DNA from: Anaerolineae bacterium
GTDB lineage: Bacteria > Chloroflexota > Anaerolineae > Promineifilales > Promineifilaceae
Assembly: GCA_023382655.1 (NCBI GenBank)
Contig: JAHDWK010000013.1
Location: forward strand, 62,001-126,000
DNA length: 64,000 nucleotides
Direction of reading: 5' to 3'
Part shown: piece after piece, positions 50,580 through 58,862 of the stretch
Layout of the letters: each line of letters begins with the position of its first letter
Position numbering within the stretch: the stretch's first letter is position 1
Notes under the pieces: model-generated
What the model was told of the DNA's origin: nothing
Database searches by the model: none
What the model saw: only the letters and a program-made list of their open reading frames with translations
Translations under genes and position numbers: made by a program

Positions 50580-52226
50580 TTACGGCAGTACAATCTCTGG
50601 CTGCCAGTGGAAGGCGTGGGGTTCGGCACCCAAGACGGCCGTCACGTCATACAAATAGTCGCCGTCAGCCTGGGCATAATAGACACGGCCGTACTCCTGA
50701 GACACAATCACTACCCCATAGCCGTCTTTTGACCAGGCGGCGCTCGCCGTGCCGGGCAAAAACTGTACCGGCGGCGAGGCGTTGACTCGCTCAGGCGTCT
50801 CATTAAACGAGACCAAATGGTAAGCGCCTGCTTCCGGGTTGAGGGCATCCTGAGCAAACAAGACATAGGCAAAACGGCCGTCGTCCAGATGCTGCCCACC
50901 CGCTGCCCCCACGTTCTGGTTGGATAACACCACCGATTCTTCTTTCACAATCGCATTTTGCTCCGGCTGGAAGCGCCACAATTCAGCGCGGGGCTGGAAC
51001 GTGCCTGTCCCCGCTTCTGAGCGCAAGACGAAGAGGCGCGCATCCGGCATCCACATCACCTCCGTCGGAAATTCATTCACGTAGACAAAGGAATCGGGCA
51101 CATCCACCAGGGCGCGAGTAGGCACATCAAACACGGCGCGGTTGCCACCTTCCCAGCCGCCCTTCCACAGCAGCAGGTAACGGCCGTTGTTGGCCCACGC
51201 AATGGGCGAATAGACGGCCAGATTGGCCATATCCGGTGCTTGTTCATTAAACGGGCGGTTTTGAATGAGTTGTTCCGACTCCCGCCCGGCCAGATTTTGC
51301 AGCCAGACGGCCGTGTTATCATTCCACACAAACAAATTGTTATCCGGGTGCCAGGCCAGACCACCACAATAACGCTCACAGGCAGCCACGTCGGTGATCG
51401 TCCCCGGCGTCCCGCCACCGGTTGGCAGAAAATAAATACGCAGCACAGGTTCACCGCTCTCCTGCACGGCATACGCTCCATTCAAACTGCTTCCCTGAAA
51501 AGCCACGTGACGGGCATCGGGCGACAGCGCCAGCCCACCCAAATTATCCACGCGGGGCACAATGCGCCAGGTCTGGTTGCTGACCAAATCCATGAACCAC
51601 AATTCATGCTGTGTGTCTAGATCGGGGTATTGGTGGTCCTCTCCGGCAGTGTTGGTGCGGGTGACAGGTATGGAAGCCGTGAGCCGGGCAATCACTGCCC
51701 GCTTGCCATCGGCGCTGACGGAAAAATCGGTCAGGTCGCCCACCGCCGGGTTCCACTGACTGGCGTTTTCACGAACGCGCTCCCCAGGCAAGGGGCCGGG
51801 CAGCAGCACTTCAATCTGGCCTGTCTGGTGAGTCCAGCGCTTAAACGCGCCATCGGCCAGGAAGAGCAAATCGCGGCTGGTGGTGGGCAGGGGGTTGCCG
51901 GTAATGGCCTGCACCGGGGGATTGGTAACGGCCGTTGCCACTGGTGTACCCACTGCGGTAGCGGTCGCTTCCAGCGTGGGGGTGGGTTGGAGCGCGGCGT
52001 CTGTGGTGGGCACGGCCGTACCGCTGATCACTTCGCCGGGGGCTAAGGTGGAGGATACGGCCGTGTCGCCACCATCGGGAGTGCCAATCTCGCCCACATT
52101 CACATTGGGTGGTGGCAAGATAGGTGTTGGCTCGGCTTCGGGCTGTGCATTGCAGGCCGCCAACAACGCCAGGCCCATAACAAAGGCAAAGATGATGAGA
52201 AATCGTCGGGATGATGTTTGTTTCAT
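50580..52226 (-). CDS. lipoprotein with beta-propeller-like domain
   Basis: The 548 residues start with a lipoprotein signal (RRFLIIFAFVMGLALLAAC, Cys25 in LLAAC). A Pro/Thr-rich linker runs to about residue 110. The rest resembles WD40/TolB-type blades (LALSPDARHVAFQG, GLAWHPDNNLFVWN). It should sit on the outer face of the membrane. No catalytic residues are seen. ATG 52226 is chosen; a GTG 15 bp upstream is possible. Confidence 0.82.
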   Translation of the reverse strand: MKQTSSRRFLIIFAFVMGLALLAACNAQPEAEPTPILPPPNVNVGEIGTPDGGDTAVSSTLAPGEVISGTAVPTTDAALQPTPTLEATATAVGTPVATAVTNPPVQAITGNPLPTTSRDLLFLADGAFKRWTHQTGQIEVLLPGPLPGERVRENASQWNPAVGDLTDFSVSADGKRAVIARLTASIPVTRTNTAGEDHQYPDLDTQHELWFMDLVSNQTWRIVPRVDNLGGLALSPDARHVAFQGSSLNGAYAVQESGEPVLRIYFLPTGGGTPGTITDVAACERYCGGLAWHPDNNLFVWNDNTAVWLQNLAGRESEQLIQNRPFNEQAPDMANLAVYSPIAWANNGRYLLLWKGGWEGGNRAVFDVPTRALVDVPDSFVYVNEFPTEVMWMPDARLFVLRSEAGTGTFQPRAELWRFQPEQNAIVKEESVVLSNQNVGAAGGQHLDDGRFAYVLFAQDALNPEAGAYHLVSFNETPERVNASPPVQFLPGTASAAWSKDGYGVVIVSQEYGRVYYAQADGDYLYDVTAVLGAEPHAFHWQPEIVLP

Positions 52227-52338
52227 GGTTGGTCGCCTCACTTATACTGAGATAAATTAACTGGCAAGAGTGTAAAACAGGTGAAGCAGCTTTACCATAC
52301 GAACAGGCGATAAAGCCACCACGATACCCAACCATCTT

Positions 52339-52393
52339 GTTCGTAGTAAGCGATTTATCGCTGTAAGAAGGCGATGAATCGCCTACTACGAAC
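52339..52393. repeat. 55-bp palindromic element, copy 4
   Basis: GTTCGTAG to ACTACGAAC, identical length to the other three copies. It lies between the divergent lipoprotein and methyltransferase genes, 18 bp before the latter. Confidence 0.85.
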
Positions 52394-52411
52394 GGGTTTT
52401 GAGGAAGATAG

Positions 52412-53251
52412 ATGCCCCAACCAACCATATTTCAAGACGCTGATTATCTGCAAAACAGCCAATACAAAAATTCGGCCAATCTGGATGCGCGGGCGACGCT
52501 GCACCGGCGTTTCCGCACGGCCGTGACCCCCTGGCCTGTGTGGGTATTTGACCATCTGCAATTGCAGCCGGATACGGCCGTGCTGGAATGTGGCTGCGGC
52601 CCCGGCTGGCTCTGGCGCGAAAACCTGGCCCGTATCCCGTCTAACTGTCAGATCACGCTCACCGACTTGTCGTCGGGCATGGTGGCGGAGGCAGAAACCG
52701 CACTGCAAAATTCCGACCACGACTTTCGGTTTCAGACAGCCAACATTCAAGAATTGCCTTTTCCCGACGATAGTTTTGACGTGGTGATTGCCAATCATAT
52801 GCTTTACCATGTGCCCGATTTGGCAGCGGCTTTACGAGAAGTGCGGCGGGTGTTGAAGGGGGACGGCCGTTTCATTGCCGCCACCAATGGGCAAAACCAC
52901 CTGCGCGAATTGTGGCAGATTGGGCTGGAATTATGGCCGGACGCCAATGAATGGCTGCAACAGTTATTGGCGGCCGAATGGTCATTTTCGTTTGGGTTGG
53001 AGAATGGGACGGAGCGGTTAACGGCCGTCTTCCCTCACGTTTCCCTATTTCGCTATGACGATCAACTGGCTGTCACTGAAGCCGAACCCATTCTGGACTT
53101 CCTGTTCTCGACCTCATTTGCGGGCGGCAACCACCAACCCGCGCCCGAACCCATTGCCCAGGTGCGGCAAAAGCTGGCGCAGCAAATCGCCCGCGATGGA
53201 GCCATCCATATCACCAAAGATACCGGGCTGTTTAACTGCTATGGCAGTTGA
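52412..53251 (+). CDS. class I SAM-dependent methyltransferase
   Basis: The 279 residues include the AdoMet-binding motif VLECGCGPGW (about 57-66), motif II LTDLSSGM, and motif IV FDVVIANHMLYHVPD, as in methyltransferase type 11 enzymes. The substrate is not evident; small molecules are typical of this group. It is monocistronic, followed by a long inverted repeat. Confidence 0.87.
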   Translation: MPQPTIFQDADYLQNSQYKNSANLDARATLHRRFRTAVTPWPVWVFDHLQLQPDTAVLECGCGPGWLWRENLARIPSNCQITLTDLSSGMVAEAETALQNSDHDFRFQTANIQELPFPDDSFDVVIANHMLYHVPDLAAALREVRRVLKGDGRFIAATNGQNHLRELWQIGLELWPDANEWLQQLLAAEWSFSFGLENGTERLTAVFPHVSLFRYDDQLAVTEAEPILDFLFSTSFAGGNHQPAPEPIAQVRQKLAQQIARDGAIHITKDTGLFNCYGS

Positions 53252-53289
53252 AAATTAAAATTTGCGGTACCGTCTTAACTTTTCGCCCT

Positions 53290-53365
53290 GACTACAGCGG
53301 ATAAAGAATTGAACGGATTACCTCCTCTGGAAATTTATCCGTTCAATTCTCCATCCGCTGTAGTC
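53290..53365. terminator. long inverted repeat after methyltransferase gene
   Basis: Arms of 29 nt (53290-53318 and 53337-53365) match except for two bases. It starts 39 bp after the stop at 53251 and probably ends the methyltransferase transcript. It may instead be a palindromic repeat of the type found at other gene ends. Confidence 0.6.
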
Positions 53366-53388
53366 TCTTAGAACAAAATCCAGCCAGT

Positions 53389-53441
53389 TATTGACAAATA
53401 GTATACAAGATATTGACAAGTTTATACAAAAGGTGTACGAT
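53389..53441 (+). promoter_or_regulatory. promoter with tandem 22-bp repeats for the ABC operon
   Basis: Two 22-bp units starting TATTGACAA and containing TATACAA lie head to tail (53389-53410, 53411-53432). TTGACA of the second unit (53413-53418) is 17 bp from TACGAT (53436-53441), a good promoter. The first unit would place a regulator two turns upstream. No regulator gene is adjacent. Confidence 0.6.
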
Positions 53442-53552
53442 TCTGCCTGTAATTCAACTGCCTTGATGAACAAGGCGCGTCTTTATAACTGATTACAAAC
53501 AGGCTGAATGGCTCATCAATAGCTGCGGCCGTACAAAAAGATAGGGAACATA

Positions 53553-54341
53553 ATGAACGAGAATATGATTATCCAGGCAAAAAGTGTCAAGAAAACGTAT
53601 AACACCGGCAAAGTAATTGTGCCGGCTTTGCGCGGGCTGGACTTGAATGTAAAGAAAGGGGAGATGGTAGCTATTATGGGGGCTTCGGGCTGCGGCAAGA
53701 CAACGCTGCTGAATACCCTGTCTGGGTTGGACGAGATTGATGAAGGGGTGATTGAGATTGACGGCCGTGACCTGGCCCGAATGAAGGACAAAGAGCGCAC
53801 CGCTTACCGGGCTGCCAACATGGGCTTTGTCTTCCAGTTTTATAACCTGCTGCCGGTGCTGACGGCCGTCGAAAATGTAGAAATGCCCCTCCTGCTGGAC
53901 GACTCGCGCAAAATCAAAGCCAGAGAAGCCCGCCAGATGGCGCAGGCGGCGCTGGAAGCGGTGGGCCTGGGCGAACAGGCCGACCAACGCCCGGCCGAAC
54001 TATCCGGTGGGCAGCGCCAGCGTGTCACCATTGCCCGCGCCCTGGTCAACAACCCCGCCATTGTCTGGGCCGATGAACCCACCGGCGACCTGGATTCCGT
54101 CACCTCGCAAGAGATCGTCGATCTGATGCGCCGCTTGAATCGGGAAAACGGGCAAACCTTTGTCATCGTCACCCATTCGCTGGAAATTGGTGAACAGTGC
54201 GACTGCATCATCTGGATGAAAGACGGCCAGATTGTGGCCGAACCGCAGCACACCCCCGCCAATGGCAAAGTTAGCGGGCAGAGCAACGGCCGTTACCACG
54301 AACCCATCCGCGAACCCGAATTGATATTAGTCGCAAATTAG
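53553..54341 (+). CDS. ABC transporter ATP-binding protein, MacB/LolD type
   Basis: The 262 residues carry Walker [10 protein letters not shown]-loop [19 protein letters not shown] (typical of the MacB/LolD/FtsE group), signature LSGGQRQR, Walker [14 protein letters not shown] and H-loop VTHS. It pairs with the FtsX-type permease that starts 12 bp after its stop. The complex probably moves lipoproteins, peptides or signals mechanically rather than importing nutrients. The C-terminal tail of about 35 residues is extra. Confidence 0.92.
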   Translation: MNENMIIQAKSVKKTYNTGKVIVPALRGLDLNVKKGEMVAIMGASGCGKTTLLNTLSGLDEIDEGVIEIDGRDLARMKDKERTAYRAANMGFVFQFYNLLPVLTAVENVEMPLLLDDSRKIKAREARQMAQAALEAVGLGEQADQRPAELSGGQRQRVTIARALVNNPAIVWADEPTGDLDSVTSQEIVDLMRRLNRENGQTFVIVTHSLEIGEQCDCIIWMKDGQIVAEPQHTPANGKVSGQSNGRYHEPIREPELILVAN

Positions 54342-54353
54342 AAGGTACCCACC

Positions 54354-57300
54354 ATGAACGAAATTTTTGGCATTCCGGCCAACACCTTATTGATTGTTTT
54401 ACTCACCTTACTGGGTCTCATCTTCATCGGCGTGGGCATCTCGGCCGTGCGTTATCCCTTACCTTTCCGCCTGGGCATGCGCAACATCCCCCGCCGCAAA
54501 TCACAAACCGCCCTCATCATCGTCGGCCTGGCCCTTTCCACCCTGATCATCACCAGCGCCCTGGGCATCGGCGACACCATAGATTACTCCGTAAAAGTGG
54601 CCGTCTATGACCGTTTGGGCGCGGTGGATCAAGAAATCAGCGCCACCCTGCAAGAAACGCCGGCCGGATTCAGTTTTGGCGCATCGCCCAACACCGGCGC
54701 CGACAACAACGAATGGTTTGCCGACGCTGTGGCCGCCGACATTGCCGCCCAGGTAGACGGCATCATTCTGGACGCGGTTGTGCCTGTAGCCGTGCAAACC
54801 CTGCCAGTTTTTAGCAGTAACAGCAATTTGTCTGAAGCGGCCGTAGCCATTCGCGGCATTGGTGAAGTAACCGGCGAGGGGCTGGCTGCGCCCGCCGGTC
54901 TGGCTGATCTGGGTGAAGGCGAGATTCTCGTCAATACATCATTAGCCGAAGCGCTGGACATCAATCCGGGGGATGATCTGCTGCTGGTGAAAGGAATGCC
55001 CACCCCATTCACCGTAGCGGCCGTTGTGCCTGATGGTGAATTAGCGGGCAGCGGCCCGGCTGTGGTCTGGTCACTGGCCCAGGCGCAGCCGTTTTTTGGG
55101 CAGGAGGGGCAGATCACGGCCGTACTCACCTCCAACGTGGGCGACCGGGAAACAGGCGTGGCGCTCACCGATTCCGCCATTGCCCAACTTTCCCCCCTGA
55201 CCGGCGACCTTTTCATCAACGCCGTCAAAGCCGACCAACTGGCGGCCGCTGCCACCAGCGCCGAATTCATCACCACCCTCTTTGTCACCTTTGGCCTCTT
55301 CTCCATCTTTAGCGGCATTCTGCTCATCTTTCTCATCTTCTCCGTGCTGGCGGCTGAACGTAAATCGGAGCTGGGCATGAGCCGCGCCGTGGGCCTGCAA
55401 CGCGCCGACCTGGTGCGCCAGTTTGTCAGCGAAGGGCTGGCCTACAACTTTTTAGCGGCCGTCATCGGGGCTACATTGGGCGTTCTGGCTGCCTTTGGGC
55501 TGGCGCAAGCCATCGCCAGCCTGATCGCCGACAGCACCATCAACATCATCCCCCGCGTCAGCCTGCGCTCGGCGCTGATTGGGTACAGCCTGGGGCTGGT
55601 GATCACCTTTGCCACCGTGTCGCTCTCCGCCATTCGCATCAGCCGGGTAAACATTATCGCCGCCATCCGCGATTTGAACCTGCCCACCCTGCCGCGAGAG
55701 AGCCAGTGGACGCTGTTTTTACGGCCGTTTCTCGTCTGGCGTGCGGCCGTTAGCAAAGCGGGCAAAGGGAACGGGCGCGAAGCGCTGCGTCTCTTTTTGC
55801 TGGCCGGACCTAAAGCCATCCTCAGTTTCTGGGGTGGATTGTTCGCCCGCGGCCCCGTTTTGCTCGGCCTGGGCTACCTGTTTGCCTACATTGGCGTCAA
55901 CGTTGCCGAACAGATTGGCGTGTATGCCCTGGGCGTATCGCTCTTCATCATCGGCCTGGGGCAATTGTTCCACTGGATGGGGCTTTCCTCGCGCTGGTCA
56001 TACTCCTTCGTCGGTCTGGCGCTCATCCTCTACTGGGCACTGCCCACACGTAACGAGGGAAAACTGGCGGAATTAGGCTCTAACCCCGGTGACTTCTTCA
56101 TCAGCGGTCTCTTCCTGGTCGGCGGGGCCATTGTGCTCTTCCTGTACAACGCCGACTTTTTGCTCAATCTGTTTGCCGGGGTGTTGGGGCGTTTTGGCCG
56201 CCTACTGCCGGTGGCGCGTGTGTCGGTGGCTTATCCGGTGATGACCAAGGGGCGCACGGCCACCACGTTAGCCATGTTTAGCCTGATTATCTTCACGCTG
56301 GTGGGCACGACGACGATCACCAATACTTTTAGCAATTTCCTCGACCCCATTGCCGGCAGCGGCGACTATGACGTGCTGGTGCAGGCGAACCCGTTTAATC
56401 CGGTGAGCGTGGCCGAAATGGAAACGGCCGTGACCGATTTAGTCGCCGCAGGGCAAATAGCGCAGCCAACGGCCGTCGCCAGCGTCATCTTTGGCCCCGT
56501 AACCGCCCAAAGCCCGGAAATGGCCCAGCCCGCCAGTTACCTGATCAACGGCGTAGACGACGCCTTCTTCACCACCCATCGCCTGGAATTGGGCGGTATT
56601 GCCAATGGCTATGAATCGGCGGCGGCGGTGTGGACGGCCGTGCAAAACGATCCCAGCCTCATCGTGATAGACAACTTCTCTATTGATCGCGGCGGCGACC
56701 CCACCGCCAGCCGTGACGAAGCCGCCTTTGCCGTCAACAGCATCAGCGCCGCTTCCGGCAGCTTCGACCCCGTCACCATCCAGATCACCGGGCAAGATGG
56801 TACAGCGTATGAATTCACCATCATCGGCGTCATCAACTCAGCGCCTAACTTCTTCGGAGCCATGATGAACCGGCAGGCGGCGGAAATGCTCGGCTACGAT
56901 CAGCCCAACCGCTTCTTCCTGCGCCTGCCCGCCAACGCCGACGCCCGCTCAACCGCCAACGCCATCGAGGGCGAATTCAGTCGCAGCGGGCTGCAAACAT
57001 CCCTGCCCAAAGAGCAGCTAGAAGCCAGCCGTAGTTCCGTGCGCAGCATCTTCTTCCTCATTCAAGGCTTCATCGGCCTGGGGCTGCTCATCGGCATTGC
57101 CGCGTTGGGCGTGGTCATGATTCGCGCCGTTGTGGAGCGGCGACAGCAAATTGGTGTCTTGCGCGCCATTGGTTTTACGCGGGGCATGGTACAAAACGTC
57201 TTTGTGCTGGAAGGGATGTTCATCTCCGGCCTGGCAACGATCATCGGCTATGGCCTGGCGCTGACCTTTTCCTACAACCTTTACTTACAGGTAGCCGCCG

Positions 57301-57443
57301 ACCAGGGTCTGGCTTTCTTACCCCCGTGGGCGGCGCTCATCACCATTGGCGCGGCGATCATAGGGGTGAGTTTGCTGACGGCCTGGCTGCCCGCCCGCGC
57401 CACATCCCAGGTGGTTATTGCCGAAGCGCTGCGCTACGAATAA
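54354..57443 (+). CDS. FtsX-type ABC transporter permease (two FtsX domains)
   Basis: The 1029 residues have an N-terminal membrane helix, a large outer domain (about 70-310), a first FtsX block of three helices (about 320-440), a hydrophobic middle with about four further helices (500-620), a second outer domain (630-890) and a second FtsX block (900-1029). The first block holds AAERKSELGMSRAVGLQR and the second VVERRQQIGVLRAIGFTR. This is the long, duplicated permease of the MacB-like superfamily. Its ATPase is encoded immediately upstream. Confidence 0.9.
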   Translation: MNEIFGIPANTLLIVLLTLLGLIFIGVGISAVRYPLPFRLGMRNIPRRKSQTALIIVGLALSTLIITSALGIGDTIDYSVKVAVYDRLGAVDQEISATLQETPAGFSFGASPNTGADNNEWFADAVAADIAAQVDGIILDAVVPVAVQTLPVFSSNSNLSEAAVAIRGIGEVTGEGLAAPAGLADLGEGEILVNTSLAEALDINPGDDLLLVKGMPTPFTVAAVVPDGELAGSGPAVVWSLAQAQPFFGQEGQITAVLTSNVGDRETGVALTDSAIAQLSPLTGDLFINAVKADQLAAAATSAEFITTLFVTFGLFSIFSGILLIFLIFSVLAAERKSELGMSRAVGLQRADLVRQFVSEGLAYNFLAAVIGATLGVLAAFGLAQAIASLIADSTINIIPRVSLRSALIGYSLGLVITFATVSLSAIRISRVNIIAAIRDLNLPTLPRESQWTLFLRPFLVWRAAVSKAGKGNGREALRLFLLAGPKAILSFWGGLFARGPVLLGLGYLFAYIGVNVAEQIGVYALGVSLFIIGLGQLFHWMGLSSRWSYSFVGLALILYWALPTRNEGKLAELGSNPGDFFISGLFLVGGAIVLFLYNADFLLNLFAGVLGRFGRLLPVARVSVAYPVMTKGRTATTLAMFSLIIFTLVGTTTITNTFSNFLDPIAGSGDYDVLVQANPFNPVSVAEMETAVTDLVAAGQIAQPTAVASVIFGPVTAQSPEMAQPASYLINGVDDAFFTTHRLELGGIANGYESAAAVWTAVQNDPSLIVIDNFSIDRGGDPTASRDEAAFAVNSISAASGSFDPVTIQITGQDGTAYEFTIIGVINSAPNFFGAMMNRQAAEMLGYDQPNRFFLRLPANADARSTANAIEGEFSRSGLQTSLPKEQLEASRSSVRSIFFLIQGFIGLGLLIGIAALGVVMIRAVVERRQQIGVLRAIGFTRGMVQNVFVLEGMFISGLATIIGYGLALTFSYNLYLQVAADQGLAFLPPWAALITIGAAIIGVSLLTAWLPARATSQVVIAEALRYE

Positions 57444-57460
57444 CGTGTTTTGCCAATTTC

Positions 57461-57490
57461 TTGACCAACCCGCCCGGTTTGTGCTAGACT
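57461..57490 (+). promoter_or_regulatory. extended -10 promoter after the ABC operon
   Basis: TTGACC (57461-57466), an 18-bp spacer and TGCTAGACT (57482-57490) form a promoter with the same extended -10 as the orphan unit at 41074. A leader with a 22-codon ORF follows. Confidence 0.65.
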
Positions 57491-57524
57491 GTCGCCGGTT
57501 TTAATTTTGAACTAAATTCCTAAA

Positions 57525-57700
57525 AAGGAGGTACGCACCAGATGCAAGTCCAATTTATCACATTTTCCCAAGCAATTGTTTGCATTGTGCGTACACCTGC
57601 CTTTCCGTAATCCGAAGTCCGTGATCCGTTTATCGAATTGCGACTTGATTACCGAATACTGAAATAAAGGCCACAGGTGTACGAATCCTGTGGCTTTTTT
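57525..57700 (+). promoter_or_regulatory. attenuator-like leader with mutually exclusive pairings
   Basis: Segment A (57525-57538, AAGGAGGTACGCAC, the ribosome site) can pair with segment B (57587-57604, GTGCGTACACCTGCCTTT). B can instead pair with segment C (57666-57682, AAAGG..CAGGTGTAC). C forms the 5' arm of a terminator hairpin whose 3' arm D ends at 57694, followed by T6. Ribosomes over A would free B to block the terminator. This is read from sequence only; no folding was run. Confidence 0.5.
57542..57610 (+). CDS. 22-residue leader peptide ORF
   Basis: ATG 57542 follows AGGAGG with a 10-nt spacer and the frame stops with TAA at 57608-57610. The peptide (MQVQFITFSQAIVCIVRTPAFP) has no known match. 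Its end overlaps the B segment of the putative attenuator, so its translation could decide the fold. It has no run of one amino acid that would name an effector. Confidence 0.45.
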   Translation: MQVQFITFSQAIVCIVRTPAFP

Positions 57701-57843
57701 GTTGCCTGAACACCGTCCAGCCACCGGTCACAATGTGATTGACCTGTGGCTTTTTTGATCCCCGGAAGCGTAAAACGTAATCTGTAACCGTTATCCGTTA
57801 CCCGTCGTAGCCACAGGTCTGAAAGCGATCTGTGGCTTTTTTT
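57670..57843 (+). terminator. three tandem CTGTGGC hairpin terminators
   Basis: Three hairpins end alike: GCCACAGG/CCTGTGGC (57670-57694), GCCACCGGTCA with TGACCTGTGGC (57720-57750) and GCCACAG/CTGTGGC (57810-57836). Each is followed by six or seven T. The loops differ and short-period words separate them. They lie between the leader ORF and the RIO kinase gene. Confidence 0.75.
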
Positions 57844-57889
57844 ATTTCGCCAGGCTGTGCCTGGCACGACAAAAGTAAGGAATTTCAAG

Positions 57890-58855
57890 TTGAAGACACA
57901 ATTAACTCTCGATCCGTATGACGAGTATGATCTTGCAGGTTTTGACCGGGAAGCACGGCGACAACATTCACGCGGGTATAAAAAGCGGCAGCAAAACGGC
58001 CACGGCCGTCCTGCTGAAATTGCCCAAACCATCACCGACATGGACGACAGTGAAGGCAGTTGGGTACCCACCTACGCCAAACCGCTGGACCCCAAACATC
58101 ACGAACGGTACTGGCTCATCGAGTCGGTGGCCCCGTTCTACCGGGATAACCTCATCACCGACGTGACCCGGCTGGTGAAGGGCGGCAAAGAGGCCAATGT
58201 CTACGCCTGCACCGCTCACCCGGCCATGGGTATGGAGATGATCGCCGCCAAGCTGTACCGGCCGCGTATGCTGCGCAATCTGAAAAACGATGCCGTCTAC
58301 AAAGCCGGGCGGCAGCTTCGTGACGCCGAAGGCAAGGAACTGAAAGGTCGCCGCGAAAAGCTGGCGATTCGCAAAAAAACCGACTTTGGCAAAGAGGTGG
58401 ACATCCAATGGTGGATTGGCAATGAGTACATGACGCAAACGGCGCTGTATGAAGCAGGCGCAGATGTGCCCAAGCCGATTGCCCACCAGGGCAATACCAT
58501 CCTCATGGCCTTTATTGGCGATGAGTACGGGGCGGCGCCCACACTGAGCGAAATCCACCTGCCGGCCGACGAAGCCCAGCCCCTCTTCCGCCGCACGATG
58601 GAGAACATCGCTCTGATGCTGGATAACCACCTGATTCATGGTGACCTGTCGGCGTACAACATTTTGTATTGGGACGGCCGTATCACCCTCATTGACTTCC
58701 CACAAATGGTGGATGCCCGCAAAAACCCACACGCCTTTGACCTGCTGCAACGGGACATTAAGCGGGTGTGTGATTATTACGGCCGTTACGGCATCCACAC
58801 CGACCCGCACCAATTGACACTGGATTTGTGGCAGCCGTATATGCGGGAGGGGTGA
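57890..58855 (+). CDS. RIO-type serine protein kinase
   Basis: The 321 residues match bacterial RIO1-like kinases: a nucleotide loop LVKGGKEANVYAC (about 90-103), the Lys in AAKLYRP, the catalytic HGDLSAYNILY near 250 and metal-binding IDFPQ near 266. RIO kinases in archaea and eukaryotes act in ribosome maturation; the bacterial role is unclear. I chose TTG at 57890, with AAGGA upstream, because GTG at 57857 lies in a palindrome. It lies 7 bp before the next gene. Confidence 0.87.
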   Translation: MKTQLTLDPYDEYDLAGFDREARRQHSRGYKKRQQNGHGRPAEIAQTITDMDDSEGSWVPTYAKPLDPKHHERYWLIESVAPFYRDNLITDVTRLVKGGKEANVYACTAHPAMGMEMIAAKLYRPRMLRNLKNDAVYKAGRQLRDAEGKELKGRREKLAIRKKTDFGKEVDIQWWIGNEYMTQTALYEAGADVPKPIAHQGNTILMAFIGDEYGAAPTLSEIHLPADEAQPLFRRTMENIALMLDNHLIHGDLSAYNILYWDGRITLIDFPQMVDARKNPHAFDLLQRDIKRVCDYYGRYGIHTDPHQLTLDLWQPYMREG

Positions 58856-58862
58856 TGCAAAT

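Larger units (their letters stand above)
53252..53552. other. intergenic region before the ABC operon
   Basis: 301 bp with no gene. It contains a 29-nt-arm inverted repeat (53290-53365) and a promoter with 22-bp direct repeats (53389-53441), both listed separately. Nothing else was seen. Confidence 0.6.
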
